Positions 19,950 to 29,322 of a DNA stretch of 45,104 bases are shown piece by piece. The notes under the pieces are model-generated. The model did not search any database, had not been told where the DNA came from, and worked only from the letters and a program-made list of their open reading frames with translations. The DNA lies in NCBI RefSeq assembly GCF_001690595.1, contig NZ_LZHH01000115.1, forward strand, positions 1 through 45,104. The letters are read 5' to 3'. The DNA is from Gilliamella sp. Choc5-1. GTDB taxonomy: Bacteria; Pseudomonadota; Gammaproteobacteria; Enterobacterales; Orbaceae. Position 1 is the first letter of the stretch. Every line of letters starts with the position of its first letter. The position numbers and the translations under genes were made by a program.

Positions 19950-20507
19950 CTAATACATTGGCTTGCTAAAATAGTCGTTTGTTATTTTTTCAATGGCAGA
20001 AAAGACCTCATCAATAGTGTGTTTTCTGCTTCGACTACATACTTTAGCCATTTCTTGGCAGACTAAACATTGTCTTGAGTGGTGATCAAATTTAGCGCGA
20101 GAAATACTTTGTTGGGTTATTGGGTCTATGACATCAATATCCCACAGGCGACCTAAAGGATGATTATCTTCGATATTAATACAGTACTGCTTTAGTACAT
20201 CGGCAGCGCATTTTGCGATAATAATGGCTTCATAGCCAGTAATGTGATGAAATTGGATTTCATGTATTAATGGAATGCTGTTTTTTGATAAGCTGTTGTG
20301 TATAGTGGCAATGGCCTCTTTAAATAATCGACTGGCGCCACTACTATTTTTTATTGGGCCGGGAATAACTAAGCTTAATGAAATAAGCGGATAATGATAA
20401 CGTTTTATTGCTTCTTGTTGGCTTTGTACACGTTTTTCTTTAGCCAAAAGCATCTGTTCAAGTGTGATAGGGGTGCCATCATCAAATTTAATTAATAGAT
20501 CATTCAT
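19950..20507 (-). CDS. citX: Apo-citrate lyase phosphoribosyl-dephospho-CoA transferase CitX
   Basis: CitX transfers the 2'-(5''-triphosphoribosyl)-3'-dephospho-CoA precursor, made by CitG, onto the serine of the acyl carrier subunit CitD. Diagnostic features are VIPGPIKNSSGASRLF, the central HPLGRLWDIDVI and a cysteine-containing segment SRQCLVCQEMAKVCSRS. I place the start at ATG 20507 (185 aa), in line with E. coli CitX (183). An in-frame ATG at 20531 adds eight residues with no better ribosome binding site. It is the last gene of the citrate cluster; an IS481 relic lies right after the stop but the frame looks complete. Confidence 0.92.
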   Translation of the reverse strand: MNDLLIKFDDGTPITLEQMLLAKEKRVQSQQEAIKRYHYPLISLSLVIPGPIKNSSGASRLFKEAIATIHNSLSKNSIPLIHEIQFHHITGYEAIIIAKCAADVLKQYCINIEDNHPLGRLWDIDVIDPITQQSISRAKFDHHSRQCLVCQEMAKVCSRSRKHTIDEVFSAIEKITNDYFSKPMY

Positions 20508-20560
20508 AATGAAAAATAAGTAGCATGACATCGACTAATGCCATGCTACCTTGTGGTTAA

Positions 20561-22090
20561 TTAGTCCTTAACTTGACGAACCACATCAATGACTGAACCA
20601 TCACGGAAATGGACAATACCAACGATTTTATCATTAAATTCAATTGGTTTTGGTTCACCCGTTAAGGAAACAGCACGTTGATATAGCTCTTCAATACTCA
20701 TGACTGGCAAATTAGCCGCTTTTAATCGTTCTGCAATTTCAGGGCGAGCAGGGTTAACCGCTATACCATGGTCAGTAACAAGAACGTCGACACTTTCACC
20801 CGGCGTTACAACTGTTGTCACTTTCTTAATTACAGTAGGGATTCGGCTACGAATGAGTGGCGCAACAATAATCGTTAAATTTGCACCAGCAGCGGTATCA
20901 CAGTGACCACCTGATGCGCCACGCATAACACCGTCAGAACCGGTTAACACGTTAACGTTATAATCAAGGTCAATTTCTAACGCACTAAGGATCACAATAT
21001 CTAACTCATCGACACTCGCACCTTTAGAGGCTGGGTTTGCATAGACATTCGTTGAAACTTCAATATGATCTTTATTTCGACCTAAAGATTGTCCCGCTGC
21101 GCCATCAAAACTTTGTGTATCAAGTAAGCGTTTTACTAGACCTTTTTCATGCAGATCAACAATACTTGCAGTAATACCACCTAAAGCAAATGATGCGGTG
21201 ATATTTTTAGCACGCATACGATTTTCTAGGAAACGTGTTGCTGCGGTTGAAGATGCACCAGAACCTGTTTGAATAGAAAATCCATCTTTAAAATAGCCTG
21301 AATACTCAATAACATCTGCCGCATAACGCGCAATCATCAGCTCACGAGGGTTACTAGTAATACGAGCAGCACCAACGCTGATTTTAGTTGGATCACCTAC
21401 TTCATCGACTTTAACAATATAGTCCACTTGATCTTGACGGATACTTGCAGGGTGATTAGGGTAGCCAACAATATCTTCAGTAAGTAATACCACTTTCTTA
21501 GCAAATTGTGCATCAACCATGGCATAACCTAATGCACCACATTGTGATTTACCTGATACACCATTAGCATTACCTTGTTCATCGGCAGTAGAAACCGCTA
21601 AAAATGCGATATCAATATTAATTTCGCCACTTTGAATCAGTTTTACACGTCCACCATGAGAATGGATATGAACAGGGTTATCCATTAAACCGTGTGAAAT
21701 GGCATCAGCTAATTTACCACGCAAACCCGATGTATAGATCTTGGTAATCACACCTGATTCGATATGAGGGATAAGTGCTGCATTACAACTTAATAAAGAA
21801 CTTGACGCTAATGTTAGGTTTTTAATTCCTAATTTGCTAATCGTTTCAACCACTTTGTTGATAACTTTATCGCCCTCACGAAATGCATGATGGAAAGAAA
21901 TTGTCATACCATCACGCAATTCACATTTATGAATTGCTTGTTCAATAGAATCGCACAATTTACGCGTGTATTTAGACTCATCTTTTAAATATGGAGTCGT
22001 AGCATTAGCGTCAATAAAAGGCTTAATATTCTTGAGATCAGGGTGCTGTTTAAGCAAATCATCAATTTTTTTGTTTATAGAAGTAGTCAT
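20561..22090 (-). CDS. citF: Citrate lyase alpha subunit CitF
   Basis: CitF is the citrate:acetyl-ACP transferase subunit of citrate lyase, moving the acyl carrier from acetate to citrate. The 509 residues match the family length. Visible marks are FHHAFREGD near residue 65, HIHSHGGRVKLIQSGE, VSGKSQCGALGYAMVDA, the QTGSGASSTAATRF segment and GGHCDTAAGANL. It is placed 12 bp after citE, with AGGA before ATG 22090, in the order citC-D-E-F-X. Confidence 0.96.
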   Translation of the reverse strand: MTTSINKKIDDLLKQHPDLKNIKPFIDANATTPYLKDESKYTRKLCDSIEQAIHKCELRDGMTISFHHAFREGDKVINKVVETISKLGIKNLTLASSSLLSCNAALIPHIESGVITKIYTSGLRGKLADAISHGLMDNPVHIHSHGGRVKLIQSGEINIDIAFLAVSTADEQGNANGVSGKSQCGALGYAMVDAQFAKKVVLLTEDIVGYPNHPASIRQDQVDYIVKVDEVGDPTKISVGAARITSNPRELMIARYAADVIEYSGYFKDGFSIQTGSGASSTAATRFLENRMRAKNITASFALGGITASIVDLHEKGLVKRLLDTQSFDGAAGQSLGRNKDHIEVSTNVYANPASKGASVDELDIVILSALEIDLDYNVNVLTGSDGVMRGASGGHCDTAAGANLTIIVAPLIRSRIPTVIKKVTTVVTPGESVDVLVTDHGIAVNPARPEIAERLKAANLPVMSIEELYQRAVSLTGEPKPIEFNDKIVGIVHFRDGSVIDVVRQVKD

Positions 22091-22102
22091 TTTTCAATCC
22101 TA

Positions 22103-22990
22103 TCAAATTTCTTTACGTACACCGGAATATTTTGCTAACTCAATCACTTTTCTAGCACGAGCAATAATCGGAGCATCAATCATTTTGCCATTTAGAGAAA
22201 TAACACCAAGGCCTTTTCTTTCACCTTCTTCAGCCGCTTCAACTACTTTTTGGGCATTTTCAACTTCAGCAGCAGTTGGCGCATAAGCATTATGTAACAG
22301 TTCAATTTGTTTTGGATTGATAAGTGATTTACCGTTATATCCGAGTTTTTTAATTAGGCTGACTTCTTTTAAAAAGCCTTCATCATCATTAACATTTGAA
22401 TACACCACATCAAAGGCATCAATGCCAGCTACACGCGCAGCATGTAAAACGGCACAACGAGCATAAAATAACTCAGTACCATCGCCACGTTCAGTTTGCA
22501 TATCAACAAGATAGTCAAATGCCGCCAGTGCAATACCAATTAAACGAGGTGAAGATTGAGCGATCGAAACCGCATTAACCACACCTTGAGCAGATTCAAT
22601 TGCAGCCATTAATTTAGTGCTGCCCACTTCGCGCCCACACTCTTTTTCAATTCGTTCTACATGCGCTTCTAGCTCATGGATATCTTCAGCGCTATTGGTC
22701 ATTGGTAAACGCACAACATCAACACCAGCTCTTACTACTGCTTCAAGGTCTTTTAAACCAAATGGAGTATCAAGCGCGTTGATTCGTACTACTGTTTCAA
22801 TTCCATGTTCTTTATAAACAGGAAGAAGTAAAGTTTGTGCAACTAATAAACGAGCTGAATCTTTTTCTTTGATTGAAACCGCATCTTCAAGGTCAAACAT
22901 AATTGAATCGGGTTTATAAACAAAAGAGGTTGATAACATTGCTGCATTTGCACCAGGAAGAAATAGCATACTTCGACGTAATTTTTTCAT
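22103..22990 (-). CDS. citE: Citrate lyase beta subunit CitE
   Basis: CitE cleaves citryl-ACP to acetyl-ACP and oxaloacetate. The 295 residues show the HpcH/HpaI-type TIM barrel: [15 protein letters not shown] at the start, [16 protein letters not shown] (metal site region), [21 protein letters not shown] and [13 protein letters not shown] near the end. The ATG overlaps the citD stop (ATGA), and GGAG lies inside the end of citD. Malyl-CoA lyase-like relatives share the fold, but the context settles the assignment. Confidence 0.96.
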   Translation of the reverse strand: MKKLRRSMLFLPGANAAMLSTSFVYKPDSIMFDLEDAVSIKEKDSARLLVAQTLLLPVYKEHGIETVVRINALDTPFGLKDLEAVVRAGVDVVRLPMTNSAEDIHELEAHVERIEKECGREVGSTKLMAAIESAQGVVNAVSIAQSSPRLIGIALAAFDYLVDMQTERGDGTELFYARCAVLHAARVAGIDAFDVVYSNVNDDEGFLKEVSLIKKLGYNGKSLINPKQIELLHNAYAPTAAEVENAQKVVEAAEEGERKGLGVISLNGKMIDAPIIARARKVIELAKYSGVRKEI

Positions 22991-23277
22991 AGTAGTTTAC
23001 TCCAATCTAAGTTTTCTTCTTCTGCGCCACGTAATACAGCACATTGAATTCTTGCTTTAATAGCGCAATCAAGTGCGCCTTTGTCATCAATAATAATTAG
23101 GCCATCGGTTACATTTAAGTCTTGTAATGTTTGCTCAACCACAGCGCGAATTTGATCGCCAAATTGCTTATTAACATCACTATTAATAACAATTTCAATC
23201 CCGGTATTAGGTATAACTTTGACTAACAAATCACTTGATTCGAGAGTCCCTGCCATGGCTTCTTTTTGTATTTTCAT
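22987..23277 (-). CDS. citD: Citrate lyase acyl carrier protein (gamma subunit) CitD
   Basis: This 96-residue acyl carrier carries the phosphoribosyl-dephospho-CoA prosthetic group. The attachment serine is S14 in [13 protein letters not shown], the same position as in Klebsiella CitD. It is translationally coupled to citE by a 4-nt overlap. AAAAGGTAAC precedes the ATG. Confidence 0.96.
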   Translation of the reverse strand: MKIQKEAMAGTLESSDLLVKVIPNTGIEIVINSDVNKQFGDQIRAVVEQTLQDLNVTDGLIIIDDKGALDCAIKARIQCAVLRGAEEENLDWSKLL

Positions 23278-23298
23278 TTTGTTACCTTTTAAAATGTA

Positions 23299-24333
23299 TT
23301 AAATTTTAAATTGATCCAAATTAGCTGAAAGGTAATCCCACGTTGTTGGTGGAACTAGTTTTTTTACCTGCTCATATTGCTTAGATGCTAATAATTTCCT
23401 CACTAATGAGGCCGATACAATAGTATCGTCTTCGGTTATTCGTGGAACTTCAACCACATTTATCACTGATTGAGCAGTGACTTTTTTATCTTCAAGCCAA
23501 TAGCGCATTGCTTCATTATAAGCTTTCGTCACTTCATCATAAGGTTCAGTCCCAACAAATCGATAGGTAATGTTAAGCGCTGGCGCAATATAATTTCGGA
23601 ATATAAGAAGATCAATCCCCATATAAGCTTGATCTATTTTTGTCTTATCTTTTAAAAAATAAGTAGGAAACGTAGCTCTTGAAATGATATAAGGCGAGCT
23701 TGCATGCACTGTAACATTTTTTATTTGTCTTGTGCCATCTTTAACTAACTTTAAGCGTGTATCAAATGAAAATAGCGAGGCATTTTCATTAACAACAAAA
23801 ACATGCAACCAGTCACATTGGCTCGCTGCATATTGCACAAGATACTGATGTCCTTTTGTAAAAGGGTTGGCATTCATCACAATACTGCCAATTTTCCCCC
23901 CTTCTTTTTGCTGTATATTGAGTTTTTTACAATACTGTTTAATACCAACAGGGGTGTTTTCCATAAGGACGACCAGATCGGTAATTTCTACAATAGGGTA
24001 AAAGCCACATCCTTTAAAAAAGTCAATATTTTCAGGCTTAGTATATAAAAAAAGGTGAAAATAGCCATTATCGTTGGCATATTTTATGGCGTGATCCATT
24101 AAAGTTAGATTTAGTTGATTACCGCGATAATCAGAATCAATAGCAACACATTTAATAATATCACGCTCAATACCTGCACAAGCTATAATTTTAGTATTAA
24201 CTTTAGCAACGATAAAAATAGTCACTTGTGAATCTAAATTAAGATCAGAACGTAATAATAACTGCTTAATTTCTTGATAATCTTGCTCAGATTTAGAAAT
24301 ATCAACAACGGCATAATCAACCAAATCGTACAT
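23299..24333 (-). CDS. citC: [Citrate (pro-3S)-lyase] ligase CitC
   Basis: CitC acetylates the citrate lyase prosthetic group using ATP and acetate, switching the enzyme on. The 344 residues have an N-terminal GNAT-like domain (about 1-130; AIDSDYRGNQLNLTLM, FFKGCGFYPI). A C-terminal nucleotidyltransferase domain follows, with NANPFTKGHQYLV (HIGH-like TKGH) and the downstream ISRATFPTYF and VSASLVRKLL elements. It follows the FAH-fold gene with only 4 bp between, so both are on one message. Confidence 0.95.
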   Translation of the reverse strand: MYDLVDYAVVDISKSEQDYQEIKQLLLRSDLNLDSQVTIFIVAKVNTKIIACAGIERDIIKCVAIDSDYRGNQLNLTLMDHAIKYANDNGYFHLFLYTKPENIDFFKGCGFYPIVEITDLVVLMENTPVGIKQYCKKLNIQQKEGGKIGSIVMNANPFTKGHQYLVQYAASQCDWLHVFVVNENASLFSFDTRLKLVKDGTRQIKNVTVHASSPYIISRATFPTYFLKDKTKIDQAYMGIDLLIFRNYIAPALNITYRFVGTEPYDEVTKAYNEAMRYWLEDKKVTAQSVINVVEVPRITEDDTIVSASLVRKLLASKQYEQVKKLVPPTTWDYLSANLDQFKI

Positions 24334-24337
24334 AAAT

Positions 24338-25183
24338 TTACCCTTTTTCAGCGACTATATAATTGGTTAAACGACCAATCCCAGTTATTTCAACTTCTAT
24401 TGTATCACCATTTTGCATAAACACAGGAGGATTACGTTTTTTCCCCACACCGCCTGGTGAACCAGTTAAAATTACATCACCAGGTGATAAATGAGTAAAT
24501 GTACTAATATAAGAAATTAACTCAGGAACAGTATGCACCAGATTTTTGACTGAATCATGTTGCATTTCTTGACCATTTAAATAAGTGGTTAACGATAATA
24601 CTGTTGGATCTGGGATCTCATCACTTGTTGTAATACATGGACCAAATGCTCCCGTGCTTGGCCAGTTCTTACCTGCGGTAAACCAAGTGTATTGCCAGTC
24701 ACGAATTGAACCATCCATATAACAGCTATAACCTGCTACATAAGATAGCGCATCTTCTTGGCTAATACGAAAACCTGCTTTCCCAATGATAATAGCTAAT
24801 TCACCTTCATAATCTAATTCATTAGTGATAGCAGGTTTAATAATATTAGTTTTATGACCTGTTTGAGAATCAGGGAAACGAACAAAAAGTGTTGGAGCTG
24901 AACTGGTTTCATTAAATTCAGCGCGTTTTTCAGCGTAATTCATACCAACACATAAAATCTTATTTGGATTTGGAATAACAGGTAAATAAGTAATATCTTG
25001 TTCATCAATGTCGCTTGGGGCATCGAGATAGGTTTTGGCAATAGCTAATCCTTGATCATCAGCGAGTAGTGATTTTAAATCAGCGTATTTATCACCTAAT
25101 TTTTGTTTCAAATCAACAATGCCATTGTGAGTAAGAAGACCAAAACTTGCTCTACCAGAGACAAGATAACTGATAAGCTTCAT
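24338..25183 (-). CDS. FAH-fold hydrolase/decarboxylase family protein in the citrate operon
   Basis: This 281-residue fumarylacetoacetate-hydrolase-family protein has KILCVGMNYAEKRAE, the metal-binding ELDYEGELAIIIGK (E-x-E), the D of YSCYMDGSIRDWQ, and SPGDVILTGSPGGVG. The family includes acylpyruvate hydrolases, FAHD1-type oxaloacetate decarboxylases and oxaloacetate tautomerases. Here it lies between the citrate carrier and citC, 4 bp before citC, with a strong AAGGAG. Citrate lyase releases oxaloacetate, and no oadGAB decarboxylase is present in the window. I infer that it decarboxylates or tautomerises oxaloacetate, but the sequence alone cannot fix the substrate. Confidence 0.85.
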   Translation of the reverse strand: MKLISYLVSGRASFGLLTHNGIVDLKQKLGDKYADLKSLLADDQGLAIAKTYLDAPSDIDEQDITYLPVIPNPNKILCVGMNYAEKRAEFNETSSAPTLFVRFPDSQTGHKTNIIKPAITNELDYEGELAIIIGKAGFRISQEDALSYVAGYSCYMDGSIRDWQYTWFTAGKNWPSTGAFGPCITTSDEIPDPTVLSLTTYLNGQEMQHDSVKNLVHTVPELISYISTFTHLSPGDVILTGSPGGVGKKRNPPVFMQNGDTIEVEITGIGRLTNYIVAEKG

Positions 25184-25228
25184 GAAAACTCCTTAAAAGC
25201 TGTTTGTACTAATTGTAACTATAAAATA

Positions 25229-25256
25229 AACAACCCTAGTATAAACTAAGGTTGTT
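25229..25256 (-). terminator. Hairpin between the citrate carrier gene and the FAH gene
   Basis: On the minus strand AACAACCTTAG pairs with CTAGGGTTGTT (one mismatch) and is followed by TATTTTAT. It lies 17 bp after the carrier stop and before the FAH start. It probably stops part of the transcription, making carrier mRNA more abundant than lyase mRNA. Confidence 0.6.
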
Positions 25257-25272
25257 TTTTGAAATGTAAAAT

Positions 25273-26658
25273 CTATACTAAGAAATTGCCCAAAATGAGT
25301 AATGATACAGACACATTGATTGCGCCACCAATACGCGTTGCAATTTGTGCAAATGGCATTAATTCCATACGTTCGGCAGCAGTTAGAATTGCCACGTCAC
25401 CTGTTCCGCCTTGACCACTTTGACAACAAGATATAACCGCAGCATCAACTGGATACATACCAAGCGCTTTTGACACAAAGAAACCAGTAGTCACTAAGCT
25501 CACAACAGTACAAACAATAACAATTAAGTTAGTAATAGTGAAAGCATCAACAATTTTTTCCCAAGGAGTAATTGCCACACCTACTGCAAATAAAATAGGA
25601 TAAGTTACAGATGTTTGGAAAAATTTATAAACAACTTGTGAACCGCTCAATACTTTTGGTGAAACACCTGATACTAGCTTAACAAAAACGGCAGCAAATA
25701 ACATCCCAACTGGTGCTGGAAGGCCGATTAATTTGTGACCAATCATACCTACCATATAAAGGATAGCTGCTAGTAAAACACCTGAAGCAAATGTTGTAAC
25801 GTCTATTGCCATTTCAGTTTTAGTATTTTTTTTGTTCATTGAGTGATCATCTTTAGAAGCAGGTAATAAACGACCGTTACCAGTTAAATGCGGATAAGCT
25901 TTACCAATACGGTTAAGAATACCACCACAGATAATACCTGTTAAACCACCAAGCATAACAATTGGTAACACGCGACCAAGCGCATCGCCTTGTTCCATAC
26001 CTAAAATTGTCGCATAACCGATTGAAAGAGGAATAGCACCTTCACCAACACCACCAGCCATAATTGGTAATACTAAGAAGAAAAATGTTTCAAACGGAGT
26101 TAAACCAAGTAAATAACCAACAGAAACACCAACGATCATACCAACAATTTCACCACAAAGCATTGGCGCAAAGATTCTTAAGAAGCCTTGGATAAGTGTT
26201 CGCTTATCCATATTCATAATACTACCCACGATAATACAGCAAATATATAAGTAAAGGATATGGGTATCTTTATAGAATTTAGTTGTTGCTTCAACAACGG
26301 GTTTAGGCAAAATACCATAATAAACTAGTGCAGATGGAATAAACGTTGCACAAATTGCAGCTGCACCCATTTTCCCAACAATCGGTAAGCGTTTACCTAT
26401 CTCGCCACATAAAAAACCAAAGAAAGCACAAGTTACCACCATTACAACGATTTCGCTAGGTAATTTACCTGTTACTAACACTTCTAAACAAATAAGAATA
26501 CCGGCAATAATAAATAATGGAAGTGGAATGACACCAATTTTATAATTGTCCATCAGTCGCCACCAGTTATATGGCCACCCTGTTTGTTTTTCTTCTATAT
26601 GATTAATTGTTGATTTTTCTTCATTATGCGTTTTTCCAATTGAATTGAAATCCACCAT
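25273..26658 (-). CDS. citS: 2-hydroxycarboxylate transporter (citrate/sodium symporter type)
   Basis: This 461-residue membrane protein of the 2HCT family (CitS, CitP, MaeN) has about eleven hydrophobic segments. The two pore-loop motifs are visible: IMAGGVGEGAIPLS in the first half and CCQSGQGGTGDVAIL in the second. ATRIGGA near the end holds the arginine expected to bind substrate. The start is ATG 26658, behind GGAG. A TTG at 26673 lies in frame but would place the ribosome binding site inside the gene. It is divergent from the citrate sensor and heads the lyase genes, so citrate is the likely substrate; malate cannot be excluded. Confidence 0.88.
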   Translation of the reverse strand: MVDFNSIGKTHNEEKSTINHIEEKQTGWPYNWWRLMDNYKIGVIPLPLFIIAGILICLEVLVTGKLPSEIVVMVVTCAFFGFLCGEIGKRLPIVGKMGAAAICATFIPSALVYYGILPKPVVEATTKFYKDTHILYLYICCIIVGSIMNMDKRTLIQGFLRIFAPMLCGEIVGMIVGVSVGYLLGLTPFETFFFLVLPIMAGGVGEGAIPLSIGYATILGMEQGDALGRVLPIVMLGGLTGIICGGILNRIGKAYPHLTGNGRLLPASKDDHSMNKKNTKTEMAIDVTTFASGVLLAAILYMVGMIGHKLIGLPAPVGMLFAAVFVKLVSGVSPKVLSGSQVVYKFFQTSVTYPILFAVGVAITPWEKIVDAFTITNLIVIVCTVVSLVTTGFFVSKALGMYPVDAAVISCCQSGQGGTGDVAILTAAERMELMPFAQIATRIGGAINVSVSLLILGNFLV

Positions 26659-26734
26659 GTATTTTTTCTCCAAAAATGATTTTATTTATTCGAAATCAAT
26701 GGCGGCTATCTTTACAAAAAATTAATTAATTTTT

Positions 26735-26750
26735 TGTGATATAAATCATA
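26735..26750. promoter_or_regulatory. CRP- or FNR-like site between the citrate carrier gene and citA
   Basis: TGTGA-TATAAA-TCATA matches the CRP consensus TGTGA-N6-TCACA at 9 of 10 positions. Read as GTGAT-ATAA-ATCAT it matches the FNR site at 8 of 10. Citrate fermentation genes are known to be controlled by CRP and by oxygen in enterobacteria. The position suits either of the divergent promoters. Confidence 0.5.
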
Positions 26751-26845
26751 AATTAACTGTGGTTTTTATGGTTTTAAAGGATCTATGTTTTTTAATGCTG
26801 TGTTACACTTATTTCAACTTAATACAAATAGATAATCATGTAAAA

Positions 26846-28435
26846 ATGCAAAAAAAACTCCAATTATCGTTTACAACAAAGCTTTTTTTATCGCTTTTGT
26901 TGTTTTCGTTGACTGTTCTTGCGTTATTACAAAGCTACATTTGGAATATAACAGAAACCAATTTATACAGAAGCCTAGGCGAAAAGGCTCAAATTCAGGC
27001 AAAAGAGTTATCTGTCTTACCAAATTTAATTCAATATGTCCAAGACAAAGACATTAATAAAATAGCCATTTTAATTAAGGAAATATTTGAACAAAGTGAT
27101 GCAAGCTATATTGTTATTGGCGATATGAATGCAAATCGCCTATTTCATACATCTGGTAGATCTTTATTTTCGCCCATGATAGGTAATGATAATCGAGAGG
27201 TGCTTAATGGCAATAGTAGTATCACCATTAGCGAAGGATCTTTAGGGTTAGCACTAAGGGGTAAAGCGCCAATTATTGAACATGGTAAAGTTATAGGAAT
27301 TGTTTCAGTTGGTTATCTGATTGATGATATTTATGCATTGCGTATAAAGCAATTTATACCGTTTATTGTTTTTTGTTCGTTATTGTTTTTAGCATTATTT
27401 ATTTTTTCATACTTTTTTTCAAAAGCGATTAAAAATCAGATGCTGAATCTAGAACCTAAAGCAATTGCACTACTCGTAAAAAGCCAAAAGTCGATCATGG
27501 AGTCGATTTTTGAAGGCGTTATCGCAATCGATCTTAATTATAAAATAATCAATATTAACCAATCGGCCAGATGCATGTTAGAAATTAGCTACAACGATGA
27601 TTCCTTAATCAACCACAAATTAAGTGATTTTATAAAATCTAACGATTTTATTTATGGCAAGGATAATCAACATCAAGATATACATGACCACATCTGTTAC
27701 TTTAACAATATTAGCGTTATTGCCAATAGAATCCGTATTATTGTAGACGAAAAAATCCAGGGTTGGGTTATCACATTTCGTAATTTTAACGACATCAATC
27801 TACTGAGCATGCAACTAACGCAAGTAACACAATATGTCGATAATCTGCGTGCTATTAGGCATGAACATCTTAACTGGTTGGCAACGTTATCAGGATTGAT
27901 TTATATGAAACGGTATGCAGAAGCGCAATCATTTATCGCCTTACAGTCTGCTGATAACCAAAATAATCTGGATTTTATTACCGAAAATATTCAAATCCCC
28001 GCGATTTGCGGATTACTCATTGGCAAATATTCAAAAGCGCACGAAATCGGTCTAAAGCTCATATTTGACCCCGCATGCCAATTAAGTGCATTACCGTCAC
28101 TTATCACCGAAACAGAATTTATGTCAATTTTAGGTAATTTACTTGATAATGCTTTCAACGCTAGCCTAAAAAACAAAGATGGCGATAAAACAATTTACTT
28201 ATATCTTAGTGACGCAACAAACGAAATCGTCCTTGAAATTAGCGACCAAGGTTGTGGGATCGATCAAGGTATTCGTAGCTCTATCTTTGAACCTGGAGTT
28301 ACCTCTCAAGAAGGTAAAGAGCATGGTATTGGTTTACATCTTGTTTCAACCTACATAAAAAAAGCTAATGGTTATATTACATTTGAAGATAATACTCCGT
28401 ATGGAACAATTTTTTCTGTATTTATTCCCAAATAA
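26846..28435 (+). CDS. citA: Citrate sensor histidine kinase CitA (DpiB)
   Basis: Membrane sensor kinase of the CitA/DcuS family. From M at 26846 (MQKKLQLSFTTKLFLSLLLF) it has 529 residues: helix 1, a periplasmic PAS domain with citrate-family motifs (SYIVIGDMNANRLFHTSGR and IGIVSVGYLIDDIY), helix 2, a cytoplasmic PAS domain, the phospho-acceptor region RHEHLNWLATLSGLIYM, and an ATPase domain (LGNLLDNAFNAS, SDQGCGID, GIGLHLV). The frame stays open to a GTG at 26759, with other starts at 26768 and 26795. I prefer 26846 because it gives the E. coli-like N-terminus, but no start has a good ribosome binding site. It is divergent from the carrier and precedes citB. Confidence 0.9.
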   Translation: MQKKLQLSFTTKLFLSLLLFSLTVLALLQSYIWNITETNLYRSLGEKAQIQAKELSVLPNLIQYVQDKDINKIAILIKEIFEQSDASYIVIGDMNANRLFHTSGRSLFSPMIGNDNREVLNGNSSITISEGSLGLALRGKAPIIEHGKVIGIVSVGYLIDDIYALRIKQFIPFIVFCSLLFLALFIFSYFFSKAIKNQMLNLEPKAIALLVKSQKSIMESIFEGVIAIDLNYKIININQSARCMLEISYNDDSLINHKLSDFIKSNDFIYGKDNQHQDIHDHICYFNNISVIANRIRIIVDEKIQGWVITFRNFNDINLLSMQLTQVTQYVDNLRAIRHEHLNWLATLSGLIYMKRYAEAQSFIALQSADNQNNLDFITENIQIPAICGLLIGKYSKAHEIGLKLIFDPACQLSALPSLITETEFMSILGNLLDNAFNASLKNKDGDKTIYLYLSDATNEIVLEISDQGCGIDQGIRSSIFEPGVTSQEGKEHGIGLHLVSTYIKKANGYITFEDNTPYGTIFSVFIPK

Positions 28436-28450
28436 TAGGAAGGTAATTGT

Positions 28451-29152
28451 ATGAACGAATTTCAAGAAAACGCCATTAAAGTACTTATTGTCGAAGACGA
28501 ACCAATATTAGCCGAATTGAATGCAGAGTTTATTCAAAAAGATACCAAAGTCAAAGTCATTGGCATCGCATCAAATTTAGACGAAGCCAAAATCATGGTT
28601 GAAAAGCTAAAACCAACTTTAATTTTGCTTGATAACTATTTACCAGATGGACAGGGAATAGAATTATTTGAATACATAATCAATAACCAGCTAGACAGTT
28701 ATGTTATTTTTATTACCGCAGCAAGCGACATGGATACTTGCAGCAAAGCAATTCGTTATGGTGCTTTTGATTATTTGATTAAACCCGTCTCTTATCAACG
28801 ATTAAAACACTCGCTTGAGCGTTTTGAACTATTTTTATACCGACAAAGCCTACAAAAACACGTCAATCAACGCAAAATTGACGAACTGTTCAACTTACAA
28901 ACCAAAGACTTTGTTAACATGAATCGCCGCTCAAAAGGTATTGAAGAAATCACACTACAAAAAGTCAAAGACCTATTTATGCAAACCGATAAAGCACTCA
29001 CCGTTGACGAAATTGTAGAAAAGGCCAACATTAGTAAAACAACCGCACGGCGGTATTTAGAATATTGTGTCCAAATCAAATTACTAATGGTAGAGCTTAA
29101 TCATGGAAAAATTGGACGACCAGAAAGATTATATAGACGGTTAGGAAAATAA
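28451..29152 (+). CDS. citB: Citrate response regulator CitB (DpiA)
   Basis: Partner regulator of the kinase, 233 residues. The receiver domain has the acidic pair VEDEP, phospho-acceptor D61 in LLDNYLPDG and lysine in IKPVSYQRL. The C-terminal helix-turn-helix (about 175-230: LTVDEIVEKANISKTTARRYL) is typical of the CitB/DcuR group. It lies 15 bp after the kinase with AGGAAGG before the ATG. It would activate the divergent citrate transport and lyase genes. Confidence 0.93.
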   Translation: MNEFQENAIKVLIVEDEPILAELNAEFIQKDTKVKVIGIASNLDEAKIMVEKLKPTLILLDNYLPDGQGIELFEYIINNQLDSYVIFITAASDMDTCSKAIRYGAFDYLIKPVSYQRLKHSLERFELFLYRQSLQKHVNQRKIDELFNLQTKDFVNMNRRSKGIEEITLQKVKDLFMQTDKALTVDEIVEKANISKTTARRYLEYCVQIKLLMVELNHGKIGRPERLYRRLGK

Positions 29153-29322
29153 ATATTTAAGTTAAGATAATTTTCATATAGTGGCTTATCTTCTATATAA
29201 TTGATAATTATATAAATATGCTTATTTGTTATTTTAACTGCAAAATATTTGATGCTAAATTTAACCCACCTAGTTGCCAAATAGTTAAAATTTTGCGGTA
29301 CAAAAAAATAAGGAGTAAGCGT

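Noticed and set aside
20508-20560. Overlapping 14-codon ORF (MALVDVMLLIFHYE) between citF and citX
   Set aside because: It has AAGG upstream but overlaps the citX start in another frame and could equally be chance. The AAGG more likely serves citX translation.
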